A stretch of DNA of 64,000 nt from Gracilaria domingensis (lineage: Eukaryota; Rhodophyta; Florideophyceae; Gracilariales; Gracilariaceae): contig VCMS01000080.1 of assembly GCA_022539475.1 (NCBI GenBank), forward strand, positions 62,001-126,000, written 5' to 3'. The notes below the pieces were generated by a model. The model saw only the letters and a list, made by a program, of their open reading frames with translations, did no database searches and was not told where the DNA came from. Both the position numbers and the translations under genes were made by a program. Numbering within the stretch: the first letter of the stretch is position 1; every line of letters begins with the position of its first letter. Shown here piece after piece: positions 33,101 through 43,383 of this stretch.

Positions 33101-34023
33101 CCCTTGTTGAGAGAACTCTTTCGCGGTCGATTTTCAGTGTTGCTGGGGCGTAGTGAGCATGTACCTATTTGTGTAGTGTATAGCCTGTGCTCAGCCTCTC
33201 TAGACACCCTAACAGTGGGTTAGCCACTTGTGTGGACCTCGGGAGGTATGCGCTATATTACTTAATAGTTGTTAGTTAGTTTAATGTCTACTTGAACCTA
33301 CTTAGGTGAGAGTGACCTAGCCGTCGCGAACACTGAGAAAACCTGACTGAAGTCGCCTTGTCAAACCAGGGGCTTGGTTCTGGTTGTTACTACCTTCGTC
33401 GGTCTACGACCCAGGTCCGTACGGAAGTCACTACGTTCGGTTCCTGTACGACTATCCCCTTGGAATGGTCCAGGAAGTCTGGTAACTTTAGTAACAAGTT
33501 TGTCGTACCGAGGAGGTATTAGAGTGTGTTACAGATATCCACCCCTGTATAGGGTTTTATACCGGCTTTTGTTGCGGTTGCTGCTTCTGCTTCGGGTCTC
33601 TGGTCCATACCGCAGGACCCTTGGCTCACAGTTGTTCTGGTTTTATTTCCGTAGAGAGTCACCCGTTTTCACGTCACTTCTTTCTCCTTTTCTCGCCTCT
33701 TTCTCTCGGCTTTCCGTGCGTTCACATTCAAATCTTGGTCTTCTTAGTATTCACCTCTGTAGGTAGATCCAGTACCCACCCTGGCTTTACAACTGACTCT
33801 TGGCGGTACCGAGAGCTCTTTCGCTTCTCTGGTATCTCTGAAAACAGCGTAGCCTTCGGCAGTCTGCTGGGTTTTCACTCTTCTGAAATTGCCCGACAAA
33901 GAGGTTTCCCTACCTAGAAGATCAAGGTCGGTTTTTGACTTACTCATTAAAGTGTAGAAGTTGGCAGATTGAGATCCGTTTAAGCAGTCTGGTTGGTTTT
34001 TACTCTTCAGATATTGCCCTACA
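33101..34023 (+). repeat. main part of the 3' LTR of Element 1, with a leader segment and a second LTR end
   Basis: 33101-33899 aligns with the 5' LTR 6699-7455. After the LTR end TTGCCCGACA, about 90 bp resemble the primer site and leader that follow the 5' LTR (AAGATCAAGGTCGG, TTACTCATT, GAGATCCG). Then a second copy of the LTR end follows (CAGTCTGGTTGG...TTGCCCTACA), ending at 34023 before GGTAC. This looks like an aberrant reverse-transcription or recombination product. Confidence 0.65.
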
Positions 34024-34028
34024 GGTAC

Positions 34029-36961
34029 CCATGGCCGGTGATGTGGCTAAGTTATGAGAACTCTTTTTAATTTTGAGCAGTTTCCGGAGGGTTTTAATGA
34101 AGCCTTGATGTATGAATTCTCTCATAGGAAGTCCATATTAAGTGGACGAGTTGGCCACATGTAGAGCGTGGCATGAAGATAGTTGTTACACATCCGGTGG
34201 GAGCTACAGCAGCCTTTGAGAGAGTGTTGTCTACGTGTATAATCTTCAGGAGATGTACAACGTAGGCATCGTAGCTGTATATACGCTCGTTTGATGTCAT
34301 TTTGGAGCCAGAAAGTAATTGGCTAACTATGTCGACACTCAAGTCGAATTCTGTTCAAAGTAAAGCTATAATTGCTTGATGCTTTACGCGGTTTTGCAAA
34401 GTTTTGCTATTTAAGGATAGTAAGCAAGTGTACGATTACATTGGAAGAATAAACATGACTGATGTTGGCAATACAACGTTTTAAAGTCACTTAGGAAGCG
34501 CTGGTCTTTCCATCTTTTTGGTTTTGACTATGGGGATTGCATTTTCTGTTGTTTGTGTTTTAAGATTGCTTTTTTTTTGTCGCGTTTTTAAGTTTGGTTG
34601 TGTACATGTGTTAAAATCGTACAGATATGGGTTTCATCTTTAGTATTGGGTTTATTTCAAGCCTTTTTGAATCTGTTGCTCTGCTTTTGGAATGTTTTTG
34701 TCGGCTGCTACGGTCAGTATCTTTGTTACGTTGTTTTTAACTGTAAGAAGGCCGTTTTTAGCACGGTTTTATTTCGTTTCTCTTGGCTCAAGTTTTGGAT
34801 CATAATCTTTCTCGAACATTGCACTTATTTTTTAACCTGCTTTTGTACGTAGAGCTAATTACCGTCTTTGATCTAACACCCGGATTGTCACTCGATTTGA
34901 ATACGGAAAGAAGGTTGTATCGCTGAGTTCATCTTTTATAGGAAGTAAGACTCGGACGTGTTAGTGAAGATTTCCCATACCGTTAATCGCAGAGTTTTGG
35001 TCTACAAGGATGGAAGATTTTTTAAAGGCTACTACTAAGTTTTCCATTGAAATTTTATCAGTGGTTTTTCGTAATTGGTTGACAAGGGGTTTCATGCACA
35101 GCTGTACATATGATGATTATTTCAGAAATAATATATAAGGGACGCTTAAAAACAGAAACAATTTGAAGGTTGTCGCAAACACACGTCGGCCTACAAAAAG
35201 AACGATTGCTTGTTCCTGGCTTTAGAATGCTGAACTCTTGCTAGAAGATTTTTGCGAATGTTCTTTGAGACTTTGTTCTCAAAATGAATTCTCTTAGCAT
35301 CGCACGGGTGACTCTGGCTGTCATATGGGAAACGATTCATCAATCTTTAGAAAGAAATAAGAAAGCAATACTAGTATTGCCACTGGAAGGCTTCTTGAAG
35401 CCACGATCGCGCTGCGATCTCTGATTCAGTTAGTGTTCTCTTTTTCCCACCCAACCTGAACCCGGATAGTTGATCTTGTGGAGATTCAAGGAGGCAGACA
35501 GGATGCGGTCCTTGCCTCACTTGTTTCCAAAGCTAAACAAAACACAGATATCTTGTGATCTCTGCGATAGAATAAAATGTATTAACGAACTGAAGTTTAT
35601 AATTCTCATTCCTTGTCCTAAGCCGTGGTATTGTCGTACTGCAATTGTGGTTGATGAAAGGGCTTTCAAAAGCCATGCCTTCTGCACGTAGAGGTAAGGC
35701 TGACTGAAGCGCTTTTAAAGAATCATATAGTGTTCTGGATTGGTCTATCTGTACGAAAAAGGTGCAAGCTAGTTGACGTGTAAATACAAGTGACCTAATG
35801 TCTCCTAGAGTCTGAGCTACGAGCCGATAACGATGATTAAGCGTGATATTGAATTGTAGTGCCAGAGAGCGCTGGGAAGGATTCCATGAGCTTGTGGACA
35901 GAATGCGTTTCCTGCATTGGAGCAAATGTCGCACAGTCTCGCAATCTTCATGTATTTCCAATTGATGAAGTGTTTATGTTTCACTCCTTCACGAGACGGA
36001 TGTCAGCGCTTAGAACGCGAGAAAGAGTGTGTCGCGAAGCCGAAGCAAAGAGCTGCGACCCTCCAACATCGTGGTTAACCGACACTTTTGTTTTCATTCA
36101 GTCAATTCTTTCTATCTTGTGAAAAGCATTGTAGATATCGTTTAGCTTTTCCTTCTACAAGCTATTTCTGTATTGATGGACGACAAGCAGTACAAATCGT
36201 TTATGGATTGCAAGGAACAGAACATGTCAGCCTTTGTGTGTAGTCCACTGTCACAATAATCCTTATTGGGTGTGATTCCGTCGCATGAACTATTTTTTGT
36301 GTTTGGTCCTGTGAGGGAGTGACTTCTTTCGCGACCGATTCTGTGCGACAAGACATTCTATTTGACAGCGCCGCGCAGTGCTCTCGATATTTCGATAACT
36401 GTTGGGGAGCATGAGTGTACAAAGGAAACGAGGTAGTGAATATCTCCTCATGATCTGCATTGAACACTAGTATTTGGGCAAGAAGATTGCTACGATTCGT
36501 GAACTTAGGATGAGTTCGCAGCTGTGGCTCCAATAGAACTCTAATTTCCTGTCATACTGCTCTCTACACGTACTTGTACTAGAGACGCAGGAAATGATTT
36601 CCACACTCTCCTGACCTCTGGTGCTCCTTTGGAGACTTAAACTCGGAATCAATGTCTCACGCTACAAAGATATTCTATTCACCTTTATCGTTAGAACTAT
36701 TCACGACAGACAGGAAAAAAAGTTTAATATCTATGAACACGTGGCGATACTTTCGAACCAATTGTCAAGACTAGAAGATGCTCCCTGACAGATTCGAGGA
36801 TTTGGTCAAGGCTCTGGAAGGCGTCGACAATGTAAAAGCAGCTCGGTTCAGCCATGTGACTATCGCATCCGAGTAAAACAGAACGAAGTATAAGAATACT
36901 CAGTAGTCTCTGAAGCACTATCCTAACATACACACTTTGTCTCTCAGCCAAGAAGCTCGAA
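34029..36961. other. about 2.9 kb of AT-rich DNA without a supported gene
   Basis: Open frames are short and without domains. A T-rich stretch at 34500-34850 gives a hydrophobic frame that looks like base composition only. About 70 bp at 35790-35860 (GTGACCTAATGTCTCCTAG and following) resemble one arm of the foldback at 42.6 kb, so a related, decayed repeat lies here. Confidence 0.5.
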
Positions 36962-37264
36962 ATGAGGGGAAACGAAAAGAAGTTGAAAGCAAAACACTCT
37001 CAATCCACCCCGGCTACAAACAACATCCCGAAATATGAGGCGAAACCAGCACCCACTGAGCATCCATTCGTCCCGCCGAGTGATATGGAGGATATTATGT
37101 ACGCGCATCCTATGGGTTCTTCAAGTCAACCCAATAATTCTAATGGGAAGCATGCGACAGTTGCGCAAAGGGGTGGCTCATCTTCTCGTGGTGGAGGAAG
37201 TAATGGCTCAAAATCTAATGGAGGAATTAACGGTTCTACATCTGGAAGTGGTTCTTCCAAATGA
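36962..37264 (+). CDS. possible small Ser/Gly-rich protein
   Basis: This is a 100-residue frame with a basic N-terminus (MRGNEKKLKAKHSQS), a short middle (PPSDMEDIMYAHPMG) and a low-complexity tail of Gly, Ser and Asn ending GSGSSK. No domain or signal peptide. The surrounding DNA is gene-poor. It could be a real small gene or the end of a spliced one, or chance; the orderly low-complexity tail is the only positive sign. Confidence 0.25.
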   Translation: MRGNEKKLKAKHSQSTPATNNIPKYEAKPAPTEHPFVPPSDMEDIMYAHPMGSSSQPNNSNGKHATVAQRGGSSSRGGGSNGSKSNGGINGSTSGSGSSK

Positions 37265-37782
37265 TAAGGAAAACAGAGAAGATGCTCGAACGTCATGATA
37301 TATGTGAATGCTGCGAAAAGGATGAAGATCTTGGCCGCTCATCCGCTAAACCTGAAGCGGGCAGAGAAGGAGTGGAAATGTACCAGTTATTATACAGTGC
37401 AAGTGCGGAAAAGTCATCGGAATGATCCCTCGAAGCTGATTTCGTGAATGACAACAGTCCCTAATTTACGTACATAAGTTTGCAGGGGAATGTTGAAGCC
37501 CAACGCGTAGGAAAAAATGGAATTGATTGAAACAGAAAGCCGTAGCCACACTCCCGTGTGAAGTTATGCAACCTTCTTGTAGAGGTTTTTAGAAGCATCT
37601 GAAAGCCTTTGAGAGAACTTGAAACTGCTTATGTTTAGAAATATCTAGAAAGTTCTATAGAGAAATATTCTAAACCTACTTCTTGCTTCAATAGGGGAAG
37701 ACATCTCGCGTTTGAACTACACTCAGTGACCGCAATTAGAGTGGGCTACACTATTTAGCGTAAGGGTTTTGGAGCTGGGAAA

Positions 37783-37895
37783 CCTATATTAATGTGGGCC
37801 ACATTATAATGTGTACCACATTAAATACGGTTCAAAATCATATAGTGTGGCCCACATTATATATGTCGGACTCAAATAGTGTAAGTATTTATAGG
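37783..37895. repeat. foldback with three near-palindromic 15-mers
   Basis: It is bounded by CCTATA and TATAGG. Inside are AATGTGGGCCACATT (37791-37805), AATGTGTACCACATT (37808-37822) and AGTGTGGCCCACATT (37844-37858), each a near-palindrome. The whole can fold on itself. It looks like a small MITE or a cluster of protein-binding sites. Confidence 0.6.
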
Positions 37896-38399
37896 TTCAT
37901 TGTGTAAAAACATTTTATTAAGCTCGTTGGCGTTCTGACTTTCGCCTTTTACCTTCGCAGATGGCATCAAGCGTTAGATTTGAGCCACGTCGACAAAATT
38001 CGATCTTATAATCTATATGTTGCTCATACATTGTGTCATCTCAGGGCTGTCTTTCAATTTCACCACGACGTTACGTAACGTCATGACTGACATTGTTGCA
38101 TCCTTATCAGTGCTTTGAAAGCAAGCTTTTCAAAGTAAAATCGCAAAGCTGAGCTCCGATCTATAAATCTTTGCATTTTTGAGTGTATTATATTACGAGA
38201 AAAGGACATATTTCTGAAAAAGAAATCGTAGCGTTTCAAGAGAGTGAGGATAAAAATTCGAATCTAGAGGCACAAACAAAGCAAAAAAGACAAGAAGTCA
38301 CTGTGTAGATAATTCAAAACTGTATAGCAAAGTGGAAAAGAATTCACCGTAACAATAACGTAAAAATAATGTCATCTTTTTATAGAAGAAAAAATACAA

Positions 38400-39790
38400 C
38401 ATATTTGAGAAAGAGACTATGTTCCACGTTTCCATTTTTTGGAGGCAATATCAGGAATTCATCTACACTTGCATTATGTACAAAAAAAGGTTCTGGATAT
38501 TACCTTAGCACACCTCCCAAATTTATGCATACAAGGAATATTTTTTCGTCAAAATATCATTTGTTGGTATGGCATTGATCTAATCTGAAGGGCATGCGAA
38601 AAAAGCCCGAAATGCGCCGTGTGACACTTCGCATGCTAGTAAGAAAAAATATTGACTAACAATAGTATCTTTGAAACAATTTCTTCGAATCTATTTATAA
38701 AGTGTGAAAACGGCCAATCCTCCAATTTTGAGATAAAATCCCAAAAGTTAAGAAGTAGATTGTGTTTGAAATGATTTTTTTAGAAAAGGCTTTATTTCAG
38801 ATCAGAGTAGGTGGCTGGAGTTTCTGTATGGAGCTTTGCTATCACGACATAAACTTGAAAATGAGGCAAGGTAAGTACGAAGTCCATATAATCAGTGCTT
38901 TGAGTAGCGAGCTTCTCCAAAAAAAACCTCGCAAAGCTCCTTCGGAAACCCAGTTAGCCATTGAATCAAAATTGAAAGCACAAAATGTTAAAAAGTATGA
39001 TTGTTGTATGCAATACAGTGTCGCCGCAGAATATTTTTGCCTTAATACACTGTTTTTCTATCTACAGATATATACGGATAAATCTCAAAAATTTGTAAGT
39101 ACGGCTTTAGAAAACGAAGTTTGTAGACGTAGTTTTTGTAAGCAAGCCGCTAGTCATCTTGTTTGGGATCTAACTACGTGTCAAATCTAGTATTGGAAAT
39201 CTAGTAATTATTGTTACATGTAGCATTAATGTATTAGCTGTTGCACTGGCACACAAATTAGAATATACAAACAATATTGGCTAAGAAAAATCATAGTATA
39301 AACCTCGAGAAAAGGAAACCTTGTATCAAAAGACTGTATTCAACGTTTCCGCAAAGTGGAAGCTTTGGAATATTTTAACCTACAGTTGCATTATAGACAA
39401 AGTGTAGTTTTGGATACTACCTCCAGGAAGGTATCCTAAATTTGTGCATGCAATGATTTTGTTTTGGTCCAAATCTCATTTGTTGGTATGGAAGTGATCT
39501 AATCTAACCAGCCTCCAGAAAAAGTCCGAAATTACTTAATAGCATGCGCCGTGTGACACGGCGCATGCTATTAAGTAAAAATATAGACTAATAGTAGTTT
39601 CTTTGTAACAAATTCTTGAAATCTATATATAAAGTGTAAAAACGGTGAATCCTCCATTTTTGAGGTAAGATCCCAAAACTTGGCGAATTTTTAGTTTTTG
39701 CACGGACTTTTCTTCATAAAGGCTTTATTTGAGATCAGAAGAGATGGCTGGAGTTCTTGTAGGGAGCTTTGCTACTATGAAGTTAGGCCT
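38400..39790 (+). repeat. diverged direct duplication, two copies of about 460 bp spaced about 930 bp apart
   Basis: Copy 1 (about 38400-38860) and copy 2 (about 39330-39790) share ordered blocks: AACATTT/AACGTTTCC near the start, TCATTTGTTGGTATGG, TGATCTAATCT, GCGCCGTGTGACAC, ATCTAT-TATAAAGTGT-AAAACGG, AATCCTCCA, GATCCCAAAA/AATCCCAAAA, AAGGCTTTATTT, and GGAGCTTTGCTA. Identity is moderate with small indels. The intervening sequence is unique. Confidence 0.65.
39532..39578. repeat. perfect hairpin with 22-bp arms and a 3-nt loop
   Basis: Arm 39532-39553, loop TGA, arm 39557-39578; the arms are exact reverse complements around GCGCCGTG-TGA-CACGGCGC. In the other copy of the duplication the corresponding region (38592-38633) has only GCATGCGAA/TTCGCATGC arms around a longer loop. 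Confidence 0.9.
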
Positions 39791-40385
39791 AAATTAGGCC
39801 TAACCTCATTCTCATTGCAAAAATGTTGTGGTGAGCGTCCGTCTACCAGAGATATTGTGACCACGCTCCAAGCTTTTTGCTTTATTTTGTCATGTTGGTC
39901 CAGCTCTTAGAGCGATCGTTGATCTTTTGGCGGCAGAGAGATATTCCGTAAACACAGAAAAACACAGGAAAAGATTACGTAGTAGTCTAACTAGTTTTGT
40001 ATCTTGAAGATATTACACGTCTGGGTGTGGGTGGGTCGGTAAACAAACTTGACAGCGGAACTCACCGGGGTGCACGACAGATCGATGCAAACGACTGTCA
40101 AACCGCTGCTGCAGGGCGACCGAAGCTTTTGTGCAGCTTGGCGGCAAAACTGTCCAGAAAAGATCAAAATCGCAGCATCCAATTTTCCAGTAAATCCACT
40201 TATTGTTTCCGGAAAATCCATTAAAGAAATGTTTTGGCGCGTATCACTTTTTTCTCAATAAATATTACATTCGAAATGCAATCAATTTTGCTTCAATCAA
40301 TGTGCTACACGTACACAAGCTCAACGCATAATGCTGTGATACACTCAAGAGAACTTGGCGACGGAATCATATCTTCTTCAAGAAT

Positions 40386-42203
40386 ATGATAGAGTCCTCA
40401 CGATCTGATGCAATCCGACTCCGCAGCGTTTCACGCTGCCAACGGACCGAGCGATACCGACACTCAAACACGTTCTCTATCCCAGTGGACCGTGTCTACC
40501 TATCAACTGAACACCATCCATGGGGCTCAAACAATCGTCCATATCGACCACCCAAACAACATGGGCACGGACGATCATACAGGCCTAGCAGCCGAAAAGT
40601 CGCGTTTCCCGCCAATCCTTACATCTCTCAGCCGCTGCACGACGCCGCAACAGGTCGCACCAATGGAATCGCCGCTGCCTTCTTCCGACGGTCAGCTAGT
40701 TCGCAGCTGCTTGCTCAATGTATGCAGAAGACCTGTTACCGTAAAGAGGACCTATCGATTCCCCGTCCGCCTTCTAGTAGTCGGATCTACATTGATAACG
40801 GCGTCCCTGACGCTGTACGAAGAAGCCTTTCTGCACTCACGGACGCTACGGATCTGTACGGCGCAGAGGTCATTGACGATGTCCAACTGGGATTTTCGAA
40901 ACCCATTTCCCTACAAGAGCTACGAGCACCGAACGCCCAACTCCCTTTAGTCGCCGACTGCATCCCCACGAACAAAACAAGCTCCGCTCCATCACAGGAA
41001 AACGTACTGTCAGTCGTTGTATCTTACCGACACACTACCGAGAAGAGAGGCTACATCCTCAACGTCAATGAAAACGCCTGGCGTAACATTGCGAGTTCCG
41101 CATCGAAGCTGTGTGAAGCTGCTGGTCGCACGGCTGTCCGCTTGTGGACCGATCAGATCTTGTCTTGTCGCAAGCCAGCTGCTGCACTGCGATGGGTGTC
41201 ATCCGGCGTGCTGCCGTACGCAATCTATCCCGTGCTCTATTTACATTCAGACGCGGCACAGCTGCGGCGAGATTTGCGTCGCATGTGGATCTCGGTAGAA
41301 CATCTCATGGCTGCATTCGGGCAGGGTCTTGTGCATGTCGGCCACGCTCTCGAGGAGGATGAGCTTCCGTTGGAATGGCCTACGACGTTCGTTTCAGTTC
41401 AACGGGAAGTGAATTGGATGGTCGGACTTGGACTTAAATTGGATGCCTGTGTGCTTAAGCTGTGCTCTGCGCTTATGTGTGGGCTTGTACGGAATAAGGA
41501 AATGAGTTGGCCAGGAGATGCACAAGACCTGCTGGACTGGGCATCGGCCATCACTTGTTCCCTGTTGCATCGGGATATTGCACACTCGTTCGATTGCGAT
41601 GATTGCCGGGTGCCTTTAGGATTCACTTCAAGGCAACGGCTTATCACACTCTACAGCACTGCCATCGTGATCAACCCGCACGACCCAGAGGTTCTGCGCA
41701 ACGAAACGCACCCACGTTTGGATGTTCCGGCCCTCTCCCTTGAGTATGAGGGAAGGACATGGGATGGCTTTCGTGAGTGGGTTCCAGAGAGCTGTCTATG
41801 GGGCTTGAAGAGAGATGAGACGAAGGAAGATACTTCACTGATTATGAAAGAGACGAAAGCTCTGGTGATGTCTCATGGGGGCAGTCGTGCAGTCGCTATT
41901 GTGCAGTTTTGCAAAATTGCGACACAAGAGAATGTCCTCATCACAGCTTATCTACTTGTAGGGCTGATAGAAGTGAGACGAGGCGCCCGGCGCGCAAGAG
42001 TGGAGTGGTCCAAACGATTCTGGCCAGTTTTTCCGTTGCGTATGTGGAGATCATTCGAAGGAGTGTGGAGAGACTTGAACGATCGCGAAGCCTTCGTTGA
42101 GCTGGGTAAAAACGTTGGCGCGTCTTCGGGCATTGACTACACCGACCTGACAGGGGCAAGTGATGTGAAACGCTTAACTGGAAGACAGATTCATTGGAGG
42201 TAA
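40386..42203 (+). CDS. protein of unknown function, weak HET-like signature, paralogue of the gene at 49.5 kb
   Basis: An intact 605-residue frame from ATG 40386. The first ~150 residues are polar and low in structure; the rest looks globular and is Trp-rich. Residues about 205-280 read VVSYRHTTE...LCEAAGRTAVRLWTDQIL...LPYAIYPVLYL. The gene at 49.5 kb has the parallel order ALSYKGK...AIAERRGARKIRLWIDRLV...LFAYAVCPVIRL, and both end in a similar xxIHWR/xxIRWK. The order (AL)SY...LWIDxL resembles the fungal HET domain, but the canonical Trp-Gly and CINQ residues are absent, so this is a suggestion only. No signal peptide or membrane segment. No intron is needed. Confidence 0.75.
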   Translation: MIESSRSDAIRLRSVSRCQRTERYRHSNTFSIPVDRVYLSTEHHPWGSNNRPYRPPKQHGHGRSYRPSSRKVAFPANPYISQPLHDAATGRTNGIAAAFFRRSASSQLLAQCMQKTCYRKEDLSIPRPPSSSRIYIDNGVPDAVRRSLSALTDATDLYGAEVIDDVQLGFSKPISLQELRAPNAQLPLVADCIPTNKTSSAPSQENVLSVVVSYRHTTEKRGYILNVNENAWRNIASSASKLCEAAGRTAVRLWTDQILSCRKPAAALRWVSSGVLPYAIYPVLYLHSDAAQLRRDLRRMWISVEHLMAAFGQGLVHVGHALEEDELPLEWPTTFVSVQREVNWMVGLGLKLDACVLKLCSALMCGLVRNKEMSWPGDAQDLLDWASAITCSLLHRDIAHSFDCDDCRVPLGFTSRQRLITLYSTAIVINPHDPEVLRNETHPRLDVPALSLEYEGRTWDGFREWVPESCLWGLKRDETKEDTSLIMKETKALVMSHGGSRAVAIVQFCKIATQENVLITAYLLVGLIEVRRGARRARVEWSKRFWPVFPLRMWRSFEGVWRDLNDREAFVELGKNVGASSGIDYTDLTGASDVKRLTGRQIHWR

Positions 42204-42235
42204 ACCGGTGCCGAAAAACGGAGCAGAAACTTTTG

Positions 42236-42690
42236 TGTCACACAATGTGTAACACAGAGGACAGCCTACAAGCCGAAGTCACGCCTGATCACCGTGCTTG
42301 GCTTGTAGCTGACGTGTTACGAGACAGTCAGAGACAGTAGACATCTTGTAGGATAGTTGTAGACATCTGTAGACTGCTACAAGATCTGTATTAAAGGAAC
42401 GTCAGCCGGCATTCCCCTCCATCGAGGAAGGCCAGACTTCACTCAACCATCATAGTGTTGCACAATGAGTTTGGATGAAACCTGGCCTTCTACGATAGCG
42501 AGAAAGGCCGGCTGACACTCTCTTTATAAATGTTGCAGCTGTCCATCTATCTGTCTGACTAAACTACAAGCTAGCTGCCATGTCATCACAGAGTGACCTA
42601 CTGCCTCCTAGTACGTGAGCTACCAGCCGATCTCCGTGATCAAGCGTGATATCGGCTTGAAGCTCTACGTCTGTGTCACATTTTGTGTTA
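42236..42690. mobile_element. foldback (MITE-like) element of about 455 bp with long imperfect inverted repeats
   Basis: The left ~90 bp (ACACAATGTGTAACACAG, CAAGCCGAAGTCACGC, TGATCACCG, TAGCTGACGTG) match the reverse complement of the right ~90 bp (CAAGCCGATATCACGC, TGATCACGG, TAGCTCACGT) in order, at about 70-75 percent. It contains no coding sequence. A second foldback sits inside it. A related arm occurs at 35790-35860. Confidence 0.75.
42401..42516. mobile_element. smaller foldback nested in the 42236-42690 element
   Basis: Arms 42401-42435 and 42482-42516 are inverted repeats, 28 of 35 positions matching (GTCAGCCGGC at both outer ends, GAAGGCCAG at both inner ends). The loop is 46 bp. 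It could be a separate MITE or an extension of the outer element's fold. Confidence 0.7.
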
Positions 42691-43305
42691 TGGAAATAGA
42701 TTGTCACAGTCTAATCAAAACACAAGCCAGGCTATAATTAGCACGTCTCATGGTAGTAGACAAATTACACAATATTAGTATGATTAGGTTGCTGTCTCTT
42801 CTCAGAAGCTTCCCTCTAGTCCCTTCGAAGGATTCACTTGTAGTGATACAATAGATAGCATGCAGATTTCAGGCTGTCAAGAAGCGAAGAAGTTGCTACG
42901 CGAGCTGGAGGACTCGGGAGAGCTGTTCAAGGCGGGCTCTTCGTTCTGCTTTCGAGTTTCACTAACATGGATACCTTTCGGAAGTTTACGGTCTGGGAAG
43001 GCCGGAGGCGGCAACGAGGCTCGCGAGGTAGTGACACGTTAGCACGTCAGAGAGGGTGCTGCAACGTAGGGGGCCTTCTTGTATGTGTGTTTTTAGATAT
43101 GTTGAAGACCTTGTTGACGGCGATAGGCCCCATGTATAGAATGAACGAAGGGAGATGCAAAAGCCCAACAAACAAAGGTCAGGCTTGAATTGAGTATACA
43201 GCCTTGTTGATGAGGAGTCTATACGAAAGTCGAGGCATTGGGCACGGCAACAGCAAATTAGCCGATCGTCACAGCAATGGAACTCTTCGTCTTTCCCCAT
43301 CGCCA
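42691..43305. other. gap before the first vWA gene
   Basis: It holds a 60-codon frame (42860-43042, MQISGCQEAKKLLREL...) of unknown status and otherwise nothing recognisable. It should contain the upstream region of the gene starting at 43384. Confidence 0.4.
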
Positions 43306-43313
43306 TATAAAAG
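43306..43313 (+). promoter_or_regulatory. TATA box of vWA gene A
   Basis: TATAAAAG lies 71 bp before the ATG at 43384, in the context CCATATAAAAGGGGG. The vWA gene on the minus strand at 52.8 kb has the same octamer. Confidence 0.65.
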
Positions 43314-43383
43314 GGGGTGTCCTCGAGCAGGGCGATGAAGGCCATCGATATCACTCGATGCAGGATTGCGAAGCGTTCGCAAA

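Larger units (their letters stand above)
6687..34023 (+). mobile_element. Element 1: outer LTR retroelement of the gag-protease-only family, old, split by Element 2 and a solo LTR
   Basis: The 5' LTR is at 6687-7455, the primer-binding site at 7459-7476, and gag-like, protease and RT-stub pseudogenes span 7.65-11.2 kb. A non-coding 3' part runs to 13880, followed by a purine tract at 13881-13892. The 3' LTR begins at 13893 with the same bases as the 5' LTR (TGCAGAGCAAAC). It is interrupted after 12 bases by Element 2 and resumes at 33101 with CCCTTGTTGAG, where the 5' LTR has CCCTTTTTATTGAG. A solo LTR at 9400-9816 interrupts the protease. Every gene is frameshifted, so this is the oldest layer. 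It is the same family as Element 3 but opposite in orientation. Confidence 0.85.
37265..40385. other. AT-rich repeat region without a supported gene
   Basis: It contains a palindrome cluster (37783-37895), a diverged direct duplication (about 38400-38860 and 39330-39790) and a long hairpin (39532-39578). Frames at 38762 and 39698 share KALF-IR--GWS-C-ELCY, but this follows from the duplication at DNA level. Confidence 0.5.

Noticed and set aside
34598-34852. Hydrophobic 84-codon frame as a membrane protein
   Set aside because: The stretch is T-rich, which yields Phe/Leu/Val by composition; there is no other support.
35533-35961. 142-codon minus-strand frame
   Set aside because: It overlaps sequence related to the foldback arm at 42.6 kb, so it is repeat DNA.
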